A program made the translations under genes and the position numbers. Positions 17,976 through 26,305 of a stretch of DNA of 64,000 nucleotides are shown here, piece after piece. A model generated the notes under the pieces. The model did no database searches. It saw nothing but the letters and a program-made list of their open reading frames with translations, and had not been told where the DNA came from. The stretch covers positions 106,597-170,596 of the forward strand of contig JAGWBJ010000005.1 in NCBI GenBank assembly GCA_021295955.1. The letters run 5' to 3'. Within the stretch, counting starts at the first letter, position 1. Each line of letters starts with the position of its first letter. Origin of the DNA: Dehalococcoidia bacterium. Lineage in GTDB: Bacteria > Chloroflexota > Dehalococcoidia > Lucifugimonadales > JAGWBF01.

Positions 17976-19097
17976 TTGGTGGGCGTCGCATCGAAGGTTC
18001 GAAACGCGCTGTGGAGCCTGGACGAGTCCCTCCAAGAGCTGACCATGCTGGCCCAGACCGCCGGCGCAGAGGTGGTGGGGGTCATACGGCAGCGGCTGGA
18101 CAAGGGTAGCCGCACCTACTTGGGGCCAGGCAAGCTGGAAGAGCTGGAGGAGCTCCGCACCCGGGAACGGGTGACCCTGGTGGTCTGCGACGACGAGCTT
18201 ACGCCCAACCAGCAGCGCAACCTGGAGACCCGGCTTGATGTCAAGATAATCGACCGTACGGCCCTGATCCTGGACATTTTCTCCCGCCACGCCAGGACCC
18301 GGGAGGGCCAGCTACAGGTGGAGCTGGCACAGCACCAGTACATTTTGCCCCGCCTGGCGGGACAGTGGTCTCACTTGGAGCGGCTGGGAGGCGGCATCGG
18401 CACCCGGGGCCCCGGTGAGAGTCAGCTGGAGACGGACCGCCGTCTGATCCGCAGGAGGATCCAGCGGCTGGAGCGAGAGCTGGACGTGGTACGCCGCCGC
18501 CGGTCCTCCTACATGGCAAGGCGTAAGCAGGCCCGGCTGCCCGTGGTCTCCCTGGTGGGGTACACCAACGCCGGGAAGAGCACCCTGTTCAATGCCCTGA
18601 GCAGGGCCGGGGTGACCGTACAGGACCGCCTGTTCTCCACCCTCGACCCCGTGACCCGGCGCATCTGGCTGCCCAGGGGAGGCCAGTCCCTCATCACCGA
18701 TACGGTGGGGTTCATCCACAAGATGCCCCCGGCGGTATCGGTGGCCTTCCGCGCGACCCTGGAGGAGCTGCAGGAAGCGGACCTGCTGCTGCACGTGGTG
18801 GACATAACCCACCCCAAGGCCCCCGAGCAGTCCCAGGTCGTGGACGAGATCCTGGAGGAGATGGGCCTGGGGGACAAGGCACGGCTGCTGGTGGTCAACA
18901 AGATGGACCTGATGGCCTCTCCGCCCCAGGACGGCTTTCAGGCAGACGACGCGGTGGACGGCTCTCTACCCCGGGAGGCGACGGTGCTGGTGTCGGCGGC
19001 GATGGGCTGGAACCTGGACGCTCTGCTGGAGGAGATCGAGACCCGGCTGGGCGCCATGGGACTGCTCAGTGCAACGGTCGGCACGGCGTCGGGCTGA
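17976..19097 (+). CDS. hflX: Ribosome-associated GTPase HflX
   Basis: GTPase that splits or rescues stalled ribosomes. The N-terminal HflX domain has GSRTYLGPGKLEEL and the DELTPNQQRNLE segment, followed by a helical linker with the glycine-rich LGGGIGTRGPGESQLETDRR. The G domain has G1 VGYTNAGKSTLFN, G3 DTVGF and G4 NKMD. The first standard start in frame is TTG 17976 with GGAG nine bases upstream. Homology (ERAILVGV) extends upstream of it, and the frame stays open to an ATA at 17928 that also has GGGAG nine bases before it. The protein may be longer at the N terminus. Confidence 0.9.
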   Translation: MVGVASKVRNALWSLDESLQELTMLAQTAGAEVVGVIRQRLDKGSRTYLGPGKLEELEELRTRERVTLVVCDDELTPNQQRNLETRLDVKIIDRTALILDIFSRHARTREGQLQVELAQHQYILPRLAGQWSHLERLGGGIGTRGPGESQLETDRRLIRRRIQRLERELDVVRRRRSSYMARRKQARLPVVSLVGYTNAGKSTLFNALSRAGVTVQDRLFSTLDPVTRRIWLPRGGQSLITDTVGFIHKMPPAVSVAFRATLEELQEADLLLHVVDITHPKAPEQSQVVDEILEEMGLGDKARLLVVNKMDLMASPPQDGFQADDAVDGSLPREATVLVSAAMGWNLDALLEEIETRLGAMGLLSATVGTASG

Positions 19098-19196
19098 GAC
19101 TGGCCCCCCTGCGCGGCCCTCAGCCAGGTCCTCGCGGCGCCCTCGCGTGGTCAAAATGTGGTCAACCCCGGCGCCGACACCCCCTAATTCATACCT

Positions 19197-19241
19197 GGGC
19201 CGATAGCTCAGTTTGGTCAGAGCATCGGACTCTTAATCCAA
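19197..19241 (+). pseudogene. 5' half of a tRNA-Lys (CTT), truncated
   Basis: Bases 19197-19241 fit the first 43 positions of a tRNA: acceptor strand GGGCCGA, TA, D stem GCTC with loop and GAGC, anticodon stem TCGGA, loop CTCTTAA with anticodon CTT, and TCCAA. The 3' anticodon stem has one mismatch (C-A). Nothing after it resembles a T arm (no TTCGA) or the 3' acceptor strand TCGGCCC in the next 700 bases. It is a broken tRNA gene, possibly left by an integration or deletion event. Confidence 0.65.
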
Positions 19242-19301
19242 GGGGTTAGCTTGGTGCTAGGTGGCGTGAGGCCGCGTCAGTGCGGGGATAACCTCAAAAA
19301 G

Positions 19302-19337
19302 TGTGGGCGGTGTGGGCAAAATGTGGGCAGCGTGGGC
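19302..19337. repeat. Four imperfect GTGGGC repeats
   Basis: TGTGGGC occurs at 19302, 19311 and 19322, and CGTGGGC at 19331, spaced 9, 11 and 9 bases. A related pair, GTGGTCAAAATGTGGTCAA, lies at 19147-19165 just before the tRNA fragment, so similar sequence flanks the tRNA half on both sides. Confidence 0.55.
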
Positions 19338-19410
19338 AAGGGGCCAAGCCGCCCCTGGGTGACCCTCAGACTGCTCCACCCAGGCCGCCAGGTTGCTAAG
19401 CCAAGACTAA

Positions 19411-19444
19411 AGAAAACACCCCCGCCTGCAAGAGAACGGGGGCG
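19411..19444 (-). terminator. Terminator-like hairpin
   Basis: Read on the minus strand, CGCCCCCG pairs with CGGGGGTG (one G-U pair) around a roughly 12-base loop and is followed by TTTTCTTT. It could stop leftward transcripts coming from the thiolase operon, whose last stop is about 540 bases upstream. Confidence 0.5.
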
Positions 19445-19930
19445 CTTGCCCCTCGGGTGAAGCCGAGGAAAGGGCACGAGGTATGGACAAGTATGGGACT
19501 CGGGACCCGAGCAGCCGCCCAGCTCACCGCCAGCGGCGTGGGCATCGAGGATGCCCTACCCGGCGGTTCACACAGGTTCGGGTGGACTTCAGCTCGGGGA
19601 ACGAGTTCGGGGGCATGGTCCGTCAGGTGGCCCTGGTGGAGCTGTCCGAGGACTCAGAGGGTGTCTGTCATATCGAGGACACCACGCTTACGCACGGAGC
19701 GGCGTTGCGGGGGCGTCAGTGGTAGTCGGGGTCGGGCGAAGGGCTGGGAGGGCCCTAAGCGTAGACGCTGGCCAGCGTCTTCCAGCTCCCGGAGGGCATC
19801 GTGCCTTTCAGGGTCTTTGATGCGTCGGTGGTGGAGAGCCGGTAAAGCTGCCGTGAGCTTGAGGAGGTGTTGATGGCATTGAGCGCCCCTCCAAGGCCCT
19901 GCGGATTTTACTAGTTGGTTCGCACAACAT

Positions 19931-19971
19931 ACGTTATGTGAATACCAGCCTGGGGTGTGTTGACATAACGT
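19931..19971. repeat. Inverted repeat ACGTTATGT / ACATAACGT
   Basis: Perfect 9-base arms at 19931-19939 and 19963-19971 with 23 bases between them, located 16 bases beyond the thiolase stop codon. The right arm lies within TTGACATAACG. There is no T-run, so it is more likely a protein-binding site or element end than a terminator. Confidence 0.5.
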
Positions 19972-19986
19972 TGCGACCCCGGTTTT

Positions 19987-21159
19987 TTACTCCGCCCGGC
20001 CGAAAAGCGAAACGGAGGCGGTGAACGACCCCGGCCGGCCGCCCAGGTTGTGGGTGAGGCCCAGGTCGGCCTTCTGGAGCTGCCGCTGGCCCGCCCGCCC
20101 CTGGAGCTGCTTGTACACCTCGTAGATCATCCGGATCCCGCTGGCGCCGATGGGATGCCCGAAGCACTTGAGCCCACCGTCGGTGTTTATCGGCAGGTCC
20201 CCCTCCAGCGTAAAGGCGCCGGCCTCCACGTCGTCCCTGCCCCTACCCCTGGCGCTGAAGCCCAGGTCCTCGGCTATTATCAGCTCGGTGATGGTGAAGC
20301 AGTCGTGGACGATGGCCAGGTCGATCTCCTCCCGGGGGGCGGTTACCTCCGCCTCCTGGTACGCGGCCTGGGCAGCCCGTACGTTCTCGGGGAAGTGCAC
20401 GAAGTCCCAGTCGTCCCGGAGCATCCCGAAGGAGCCGACGGACAGGCCCAGGCCCTTCACGAGCACGTGGTCCGGCCGCAAGCTCCTGGCGATTTCCGGG
20501 GTCGTGATGATGGCCGCCGCAGCCCCGTCGCTGACCCCGCAGCAGTCGTAGAGGCCCAGGGGCCAGGCGATCATGGGGGCCTTCATTATCTGCTCAACGC
20601 TCACCTCCCGCTGGAAGTGGGCCTTGGGGTTCAGTGTCCCGTTGTGGTGGTTCTTGGAGGCGATCTGGGCCAGCACCCGCTTGCCCTCCTCGTAGGGGAT
20701 GCCATAGTGGTGGAAGTACCGGGTGGCCGCCATGGCGAACTGGGACGGCGGCGGAGTCGGCGGCTCCACGCCGCTGGTGACGCCCTCGCCGACGGCCAGG
20801 CCCGAGAAGCCCGAGTCCTTCAGCTTCTCGACGCCCAGGGCCAGGACGATGTCGTAGACACCCGCCGCCACGGCGTAGCTGGCGTTTCTGAAGGCGTCGG
20901 TGGCCGTGGCGCAGGCGTTCTCCACCCGGGTGATGGGAACGTAGTCCAGCTTCAGGGCCTGGGCCAGGGGCTGCCCCGTTCGGAAGGTCTGCACCGTGCC
21001 CAGCCACGCGGCCTGCACGTCCTTGGGGTCTATTCCGGCGTCCTCGTAGGCCTCGTAGGCCGCCTCGACGATCAGGTCGGCCGGGCCCGACTCCCAACGC
21101 TCCCCGAACTTGGTGCACCCCATCCCGATGATCGCGACCCGGTCTTTGATTCCCCGCAT
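19987..21159 (-). CDS. Thiolase-family protein (acetyl-CoA acetyltransferase/SCP-x type)
   Basis: A 390-residue thiolase-superfamily protein: VAIIGMGCTKFGER at the N terminus, the nucleophile Cys in VENACATATDAF, an HDCFTITELI segment, and the C-terminal GHPIGASGIRMI and THNLGG motifs. It resembles the non-decarboxylating SCP-2/lipid-transfer thiolases that usually pair with a DUF35 OB-fold partner. It lies 34 bases downstream of the HMGS-DUF35 fusion on the same strand, so the two probably form one complex or pathway. Start ATG 21159 is preceded by AGGAGGGG. The substrate, perhaps a side-chain acyl-CoA, is unknown. Confidence 0.88.
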   Translation of the reverse strand: MRGIKDRVAIIGMGCTKFGERWESGPADLIVEAAYEAYEDAGIDPKDVQAAWLGTVQTFRTGQPLAQALKLDYVPITRVENACATATDAFRNASYAVAAGVYDIVLALGVEKLKDSGFSGLAVGEGVTSGVEPPTPPPSQFAMAATRYFHHYGIPYEEGKRVLAQIASKNHHNGTLNPKAHFQREVSVEQIMKAPMIAWPLGLYDCCGVSDGAAAAIITTPEIARSLRPDHVLVKGLGLSVGSFGMLRDDWDFVHFPENVRAAQAAYQEAEVTAPREEIDLAIVHDCFTITELIIAEDLGFSARGRGRDDVEAGAFTLEGDLPINTDGGLKCFGHPIGASGIRMIYEVYKQLQGRAGQRQLQKADLGLTHNLGGRPGSFTASVSLFGRAE

Positions 21160-21193
21160 GGCCCCTCCTGTTATGTCAAGGCGGTGGTTGCCG

Positions 21194-22594
21194 TTACCCT
21201 CGTACCGGTACCGATTTCCAGTAGTAATTGTGTATGCCGCTGACCACGCGCAGCTTGCGGAAGCTCATCTCCACCGGCATCCCCACCTGCACCTCGTCCA
21301 GCTCACGGTCGGTCATCATGCAAAGCATCCGACCGCCGCCCTGGAAGTTCACTACGGTGATTACCAGCGGCGTGTCCGTGGTGCCCGCCAGGTAGTCCAT
21401 AGAATAGGTGAATACCGTGCCCTTCTTGTCCGACAGGCGGACCGGCTCGGAATCGTCCCTGGCCAGGCACTCGGCGCACACCCTCTGGGGAGGGTACTGG
21501 GTGAACCCGCACTGGTTGCACCTGCCGCCGTAGAGGCGCAGGTTCTGCTCCGTCTCCCGCCACAGGGCCGTCACAGAGGGCACCGCGGGGGGCGGCCTCC
21601 TGGCCGCGTCCGAGGCCCAGACGTCCCGCCAACGGGCGTAGGTCTCGTAGCTGGGGACGACCGCCTTGGACTCCACCTGGGCCTGGACTCCCCGGCCCCC
21701 GTTGGAGGCTGCCGGGGACGTCACGCGGAAGGCGAATGCGTCGCTGCCGTCCCCGTAGCTGGCCGTAAGGACCAGGTCCCCCTCCTTGGCCTCCTCCAGG
21801 GCCCCTACCAGCAGCATCAGCGGGTAGGCCGCGCCCGTGTTGCCCACCTTCCCGAAGAGCGGGTCCTGGAGCTGCTCCGGGGCGAACCCCATGCGGCGCC
21901 CGAGCTGCGAGTAGCGCCGGGCGTCGGGGGAGTGGAAGCCGACCTTGGAGAAGTCCCTGGGGGTCAGGCCCTGCTTGGCCATGAACTCCGCCACCGACTC
22001 GGGCAGGATGCGCTCCAGCCCCTCCTCGTTCATGAACCGGTCCTCCCAGGACCGGACGAAGGTGTCTCCCTGGGAGCGCCACACGTCCAGCATGTTCTCG
22101 GTAATGGAGTGGGTCCCCTCTACGGTAGCCGCGGTACCGTCATTGGAGAGGAGCAGTGCCACGGCCCCGTCGCCCAGGTTGCGCTCCACATCGCTTCGCG
22201 GCGCGCCCAGGCGGGTGTCGGACGCCACCACCAGCACCTGGCGGGCGGAGCCTGCGCCAATGGAGTCCATGGCCATCTTCAGGGCCGTGGTGCCGCACCT
22301 CAGGACGCCGGTAACGTCGGCAGCGAAGATGTCCCGGCGGAGGTCCAGGGCGGTGGCGACTATCGAAGCGCACTGTTTCTCCGAGTACGGGGGCGTCGTG
22401 CTGGCGAACAGCAGGCCGTCGACGCTGCTCCGGTCCACGCCGCGCAGGCAGTTCAGGCCCGCGGCCACCGCCATGGTCACGCTGTCCTCGTCGAAGTTGG
22501 CGACGGCCTTCTCGCCCGGCGACGACCAGCCGGCCGTCTCCTTGCCGAGACGGTACCGCGGTATGTACGAGCCGAAGGTCCTGATTCCTGTCAT
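21194..22594 (-). CDS. HMG-CoA-synthase/KAS-III-like protein fused to a DUF35 Zn-ribbon/OB-fold domain
   Basis: 466 residues in two parts. Residues 1 to about 320 are a condensing-enzyme fold with IRTFGSYIPRYRL, the candidate nucleophile Cys in TGVLRCGTTALKMAMDSI, GDGAVALLLS and a VGNTGAAYPLMLLVGAL segment. Residues from about 340 are a DUF35 domain with the zinc knuckle CNQCGFTQYPPQRVCAEC and the OB-fold KKGTVFTYSMDYL. In archaea and some bacteria these are separate proteins that, with a thiolase, form a thiolase/HMG-CoA-synthase channelling complex; here two of the three are fused and the thiolase follows. It has its own promoter at 22628-22656. Confidence 0.88.
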   Translation of the reverse strand: MTGIRTFGSYIPRYRLGKETAGWSSPGEKAVANFDEDSVTMAVAAGLNCLRGVDRSSVDGLLFASTTPPYSEKQCASIVATALDLRRDIFAADVTGVLRCGTTALKMAMDSIGAGSARQVLVVASDTRLGAPRSDVERNLGDGAVALLLSNDGTAATVEGTHSITENMLDVWRSQGDTFVRSWEDRFMNEEGLERILPESVAEFMAKQGLTPRDFSKVGFHSPDARRYSQLGRRMGFAPEQLQDPLFGKVGNTGAAYPLMLLVGALEEAKEGDLVLTASYGDGSDAFAFRVTSPAASNGGRGVQAQVESKAVVPSYETYARWRDVWASDAARRPPPAVPSVTALWRETEQNLRLYGGRCNQCGFTQYPPQRVCAECLARDDSEPVRLSDKKGTVFTYSMDYLAGTTDTPLVITVVNFQGGGRMLCMMTDRELDEVQVGMPVEMSFRKLRVVSGIHNYYWKSVPVRG

Positions 22595-22627
22595 TGCCTC
22601 TCTCGCCGCCTGCTTCCAGCTACGGCT

Positions 22628-22656
22628 ATGCTAGCAGCCGCCCTGGGGAGTGTCAA
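22628..22656 (-). promoter_or_regulatory. Promoter for the HMGS-DUF35/thiolase operon
   Basis: Minus strand TTGACA (22656-22651), 17-base spacer, TAGCAT (22633-22628). The -35 box is a perfect consensus. The transcript would start near 22621, about 27 bases before the ATG at 22594. Confidence 0.7.
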
Positions 22657-22750
22657 TCGACGGGCCGCCCCCCCGGTACCCGGAGCCCCCCGGCCGTGCT
22701 AGACTACCCGACGACGGCGGCATCGAACGCGGCCCGACGGGGAGGTGGTT

Positions 22751-23680
22751 ATGTCAACCAGGCGGATACCTTCGGAGGAAGAGGTTCTGGGATACATGTC
22801 GTCCCTCAGCAACTGGGGGCGTTGGGGGCCGGAGGACCAGCTTGGCACCCTGAACCTGATCACGCCGGAGAAGCGGGCCCAGGCGGCATCCCTGGTCCGC
22901 GAAGGCATAAGCGTGACCTGCTCCAGGCTCATCGTACCGGAGATGGCCCCCGACGTGACCAGCATTCCGCCGCTCCACTACATGGTGAACACGGGAGAGA
23001 CTCCCGAGGGCACCAACGAGAGCGCTTCGGACTTCATGGGCCTCTCCTTCCACGGCCTCACCGTGACCCACCTGGACAGCCTCTGCCACCAGTTCTGGGA
23101 TGGCAGGATGTACAACGGCCAGCCCGCGTCCCTGATAAACGTCCGGGACAGGGCAACGGTGTGCGCCGTGGACAACGCCCAGAACGGCATCGTCACCCGC
23201 GGCGTGATGCTGGACATCACCAGGGTGCGGGGCGTGGAGTGGCTCGAGGCGGGCGAGGGCGTCTTCCCCGAGGACCTGGAGGCGGCCGAGGAGGTCCAGG
23301 GAGTGCGGGTGGAGGAGGGCGACGCGCTGCTCCTGAGGCTGGGCTGGTACAGGAGGAGGCTGAAGATGGGCCCCCCGCCCGCGCCGGACCGGCCCGGTCT
23401 GCACGTCGCAAGCATGCCCTGGGTGCACGAGAGGGGCGTCTCCATTCTCGCGGCGGACGCGTCGGAAGACGTGGTGCCCAGCGGATACCCGGGGAACCGG
23501 CAGCCCGTCCACAAGGTGGGTCAGGTCGCCATGGGACTGTGGCTGATAGACGCGGGGAACTTCGAGGAGCTGAACGAGGTCTGCACCCGCCTGGGCCGCT
23601 GGGAGTTCATGTTTTCGGTGGCGCCCCTGCGGTTCAAGAACGCCACCGGCTCGCCGGTAAACCCCCTGGCCCTCTTCTGA
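22751..23680 (+). CDS. Cyclase-family metal hydrolase (kynurenine-formamidase-like)
   Basis: A 309-residue member of the cyclase family (PF04199). The family metal motif appears as FHGLTVTHLDSLCHQFW (spaced His, His, Asp, His). Members hydrolyse formyl or cyclic amides and isatin, or act in polyketide cyclisation; the substrate is unknown here. ATG 22751 follows GGAGG (22740-22744) at a good distance; the upstream GTG 22745 overlaps that site. It is a single rightward gene between two leftward units. Confidence 0.82.
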   Translation: MSTRRIPSEEEVLGYMSSLSNWGRWGPEDQLGTLNLITPEKRAQAASLVREGISVTCSRLIVPEMAPDVTSIPPLHYMVNTGETPEGTNESASDFMGLSFHGLTVTHLDSLCHQFWDGRMYNGQPASLINVRDRATVCAVDNAQNGIVTRGVMLDITRVRGVEWLEAGEGVFPEDLEAAEEVQGVRVEEGDALLLRLGWYRRRLKMGPPPAPDRPGLHVASMPWVHERGVSILAADASEDVVPSGYPGNRQPVHKVGQVAMGLWLIDAGNFEELNEVCTRLGRWEFMFSVAPLRFKNATGSPVNPLALF

Positions 23681-23727
23681 CCCCCCGGCCTATTCTCCGA
23701 CCCCGCTGGCCCCTTACTGAAGAGGCC

Positions 23728-24672
23728 CTACCGCTTCCTGAGCAGCTTCTTGAGGCTCTTGGGCTCCTTGGGCGGGTCCATGTACTGTCCCCGAATGGTG
23801 TAGGCGACCTCGGACACGTACAGGTCGCCGTGGGAGTCCACGGCGACGCCGTGGGGTGCGATGAACTGGCCGGGGCCCTCGCCCTCCGCCTCGTCCCCGA
23901 ACCGCTCCAGGAGCTTCCCGTCCAGGTCGTACACCCCCACCCGGTGCCCCAGCCCGGGGGCGTCGTCAACGCCCGTCATGCCGTTCAGCTCCCCGACGAA
24001 CACCACGCCGTCCCGGAGGACCATGGCATCGGGACGGTGGATGTTGCTCCACATGGTGATGAACTTGCCCCGGGCGTCGAACACCTGCACCCGGTGGGCC
24101 TCACGGTCCGCCACCAGCACCCGGTCGTTGGCGTCGACGGCGATGTTGTGGGGACGTATGAACTGGCCGGCGTCGATGCCCGGACTGCCCCAGGAGAGCT
24201 TGTACTCCCCCGCCGCCGAGTAGACGTGGATACGGGAGTTGCCGTAGCCGTCGGAGACGTACACGTCCCCGTTGCTGGGCATGATGGCTGCCGACGTGGG
24301 ACGGTTGAAGGGCTCCCCGCTCCACTTGGGCGCGGGGTTGTTCCTCTCGCCGATCTCCATCAGCTTTTCGCCCTGGGAGCTGAACTTCTGGATGGTGTGT
24401 ATCCCGTCGTCAGCCACCAGCACCGAGTCGTCGTGGGCGATGTACAGGCCGTGGGTCCTGTTGCTGAACAGGCCCTCGCCAAAGGACCCAAGGAAGTTCC
24501 CACCGCGGTCGAACACGATGATGGGGTGCTCGCCCCGGGTCAGTACGTACACGTTGTCCTGGGAGTCCACGGCCACGCCGGGGCACTCGTGCAGGCTCCA
24601 GCCCTCGGGCAGCTTCTCCCACTCCTCCAAGGGTTGAAACGTCAGGTCTCCGCTTCCCACGGTCACGGTCAT
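23728..24672 (-). CDS. NHL-repeat beta-propeller protein, copy 1
   Basis: 314 residues, no clear signal peptide. It contains a run of NHL-type repeats (PGVAVDSQDNVYVLTR, HGLYIAHDDSVLVAD, PHNIAVDANDRVLVADR, PHGVAVDSHGDLYVSE), consistent with a six-bladed propeller like peptidyl-amidoglycolate-lyase-type domains. The family may bind small molecules or act as lyases; no function can be assigned. It is clearly paralogous to the gene at 38839-39810, which shares the LPEGW, GEGLF and NGD-YSDGY landmarks in the same order. It has its own promoter. Confidence 0.83.
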   Translation of the reverse strand: MTVTVGSGDLTFQPLEEWEKLPEGWSLHECPGVAVDSQDNVYVLTRGEHPIIVFDRGGNFLGSFGEGLFSNRTHGLYIAHDDSVLVADDGIHTIQKFSSQGEKLMEIGERNNPAPKWSGEPFNRPTSAAIMPSNGDVYVSDGYGNSRIHVYSAAGEYKLSWGSPGIDAGQFIRPHNIAVDANDRVLVADREAHRVQVFDARGKFITMWSNIHRPDAMVLRDGVVFVGELNGMTGVDDAPGLGHRVGVYDLDGKLLERFGDEAEGEGPGQFIAPHGVAVDSHGDLYVSEVAYTIRGQYMDPPKEPKSLKKLLRKR

Positions 24673-24731
24673 GGCGCGTCCCTCCGGGATTCTGTTGGCT
24701 GTAGGCGAGTAGGTCCGCCCCGCCCGGAGCC

Positions 24732-24760
24732 ACTATATAAGCTGGCCTGGAATGGGTCAA
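24732..24760 (-). promoter_or_regulatory. Promoter for NHL-repeat gene (copy 1)
   Basis: Minus strand TTGACC (24760-24755), 17-base spacer, TATAGT (24737-24732): five of six consensus bases in each box. The transcript would start near 24725, about 53 bases before the ATG at 24672. Confidence 0.7.
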
Positions 24761-24846
24761 GGGCCGCGGGGGGCCGCCAACGCGCGGCAGGCTGTGTGTT
24801 ACCATTGGGCCTGCGGTCCGGCGTCGCGAGGCCCGGTGGAGGTCCG

Positions 24847-26163
24847 ATGACGAGTCAGGGGCAGGGAAAACGACCGAGGGTCTTCTATGGGTGGTGGCTG
24901 GTGGCCCTCACCGGCCTGATCATGTCCCTGGGCAGCGTCCCCCTGTTCCACGCCCTGGGCGTGTGGAGCGTGGCGTTGGAGCGCCAATTCCAATGGAGCC
25001 GCACCCAGCTATCCTTCGCCTTCGTGCTCAGCCGCGCCGAGGCGGGGTTCTTGGGCCCGGTGGAGGGGTACCTTAGCGACCGGCTCGGAACCCGGCGGAT
25101 GGTGCTGATCGGCCTCTCCATCCTGGGTCCGGGATACTTCCTCTTCGGACAGACCCACGCCCTGTGGATGTTCTACCTGACATACGTCATCATGTCCTTT
25201 GGAAACGGGCTCGGCAGCTGGATTCCCATGGTCACCGCGCTGAACAACTGGTTTCTGCGCAGGCGGTCCACCGCGGTGGCGTGGGCCAACGTGGGCAACC
25301 GCCTGGGAGCCCTGGTGCTGGTCCCCGCCATCGCGTGGGCGGTGGACCCCGACGCCGACCGGCTGGGCTGGCAGGCAACCGCGTCCATCCTGGGGGGCGT
25401 CGTCCTCGCCCTGGCCGTTCCCCTGTACCTGGTGATACGAAACCGGCCCGAGGAGTACGGCCAGTACCCCGACGGCGTCCCAGGCCCGGAGGCGCAGAGC
25501 CCATCCGGGCCCGCCGCAGCTCCATCCTCTCAGGCCCAGGACACCGGCCTGACCACCAGGGAGGCCCTGAGGACCTCCGCCTTCTGGCTGGTCAGCTTCG
25601 GCCACGCCTTCACCGTCGCCCTGCTGGTGACCCTGTCGTCTCACCTGGCCCTCATGCTCACCGACGAGGAGTTCGGTCTCTCCCTGCAGACCGCCGCCTG
25701 GGTCATAACCACCTACATAGCCACCTCCATGGTGTGCCATCCCATAGGCGGATACATAGGGGACCATCTACCCAAGAACTGGGCCATCTTCGTGTCCTCG
25801 GTAATCCAGGCCGCCTCGGTGTTCGCGATTACGTTAACCCACACCGCGCCCATGGCCTTCCTCTTCGCCGTAGTCTTTGGGATCGGGGACGGCGGCCGCA
25901 ATCCGTTGACCCTGGCCATCAGGGGGGACTACTTCGGGCGCAGGGCTTACGCGACCATCCTTGGCATGTCCCAGATTCCCATGAACATCACCATTCTGAT
26001 GGCGCCCCTCCTGGTGGGCGTGTACCGGGACGTATGGGGAAGCTACAACCCCCCGTTCCTCGCCGTTGCCGCCGTATCGGTCCTGGGCGGCCTCATGTTC
26101 CTCTTCTCCAAGAACCCCATGGCCCAGAGGTCCCGCGCGGGCGGCGCGGCCTCCGGCGACTAG
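24847..26163 (+). CDS. MFS transporter
   Basis: 438-residue inner-membrane major facilitator with about 12 hydrophobic segments in two halves joined by a hydrophilic, Pro/Ala/Ser-rich loop near residues 205-235. The N half has VFYGWWLVALTGLIMSLGSVP and the inter-helix GYLSDRLGTRRMV motif. The type is close to oxalate/formate-antiporter and monocarboxylate-like MFS proteins, but the substrate cannot be fixed. ATG 24847 is chosen from the membrane start; the frame is open far upstream only because of base composition. Confidence 0.88.
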   Translation: MTSQGQGKRPRVFYGWWLVALTGLIMSLGSVPLFHALGVWSVALERQFQWSRTQLSFAFVLSRAEAGFLGPVEGYLSDRLGTRRMVLIGLSILGPGYFLFGQTHALWMFYLTYVIMSFGNGLGSWIPMVTALNNWFLRRRSTAVAWANVGNRLGALVLVPAIAWAVDPDADRLGWQATASILGGVVLALAVPLYLVIRNRPEEYGQYPDGVPGPEAQSPSGPAAAPSSQAQDTGLTTREALRTSAFWLVSFGHAFTVALLVTLSSHLALMLTDEEFGLSLQTAAWVITTYIATSMVCHPIGGYIGDHLPKNWAIFVSSVIQAASVFAITLTHTAPMAFLFAVVFGIGDGGRNPLTLAIRGDYFGRRAYATILGMSQIPMNITILMAPLLVGVYRDVWGSYNPPFLAVAAVSVLGGLMFLFSKNPMAQRSRAGGAASGD

Positions 26164-26305
26164 GACCCCCCTGACGTCCTTTGGCGCCGGGGTGGACCAA
26201 CCTCGGCGGCCGTCCGGAGTGACGCCGTCCGCTGGACGCGGCCCCGCCCCTCGGATATCATGCCCTTGTCCACTCGTTTCACCTGACTCAGACGGAGGGC
26301 CATAG

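Larger units (their letters stand above)
19245..19986. other. Gene-poor region with no supported coding sequence
   Basis: About 740 bases between the tRNA-Lys fragment and the thiolase gene. Open frames here are short (up to about 138 codons) and show no recognisable family. One of 80 codons (19483-19725) includes a protein-like stretch around VDFSSGNEFGGMVRQVALVE, but its first third is Arg-rich and shadow-like. The region holds the GTGGGC repeats, a terminator-like hairpin and an inverted repeat listed separately. It may be the decayed remains of an inserted element. Confidence 0.5.

Noticed and set aside
19483-19725. Possible 80-residue gene
   Set aside because: Part of it looks protein-like, but there is no family match, the first third is Arg-rich and no good ribosome-binding site is seen.
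19197-19740. Group I intron inside the tRNA-Lys
   Set aside because: GACTAAA and GCGGGGATAACC resemble intron core pieces, but there is no matching P7 3' strand and no tRNA 3' half downstream.
21168-21176. Recurring TTGACATAA-like motif as a global regulatory site
   Set aside because: It recurs near 19963, 21168, 38775, 45642, 54588, 58916 and 63912, but at inconsistent distances and orientations to genes. The same bases arise in coding DNA from Val/Leu-Asp-Ile-Thr.
22594-24846. Apparent giant plus-strand protein (1189 codons) ending in the MFS transporter
   Set aside because: The first 750 codons run through other genes in the wrong frame; only the part from ATG 24847 is membrane-protein-like.
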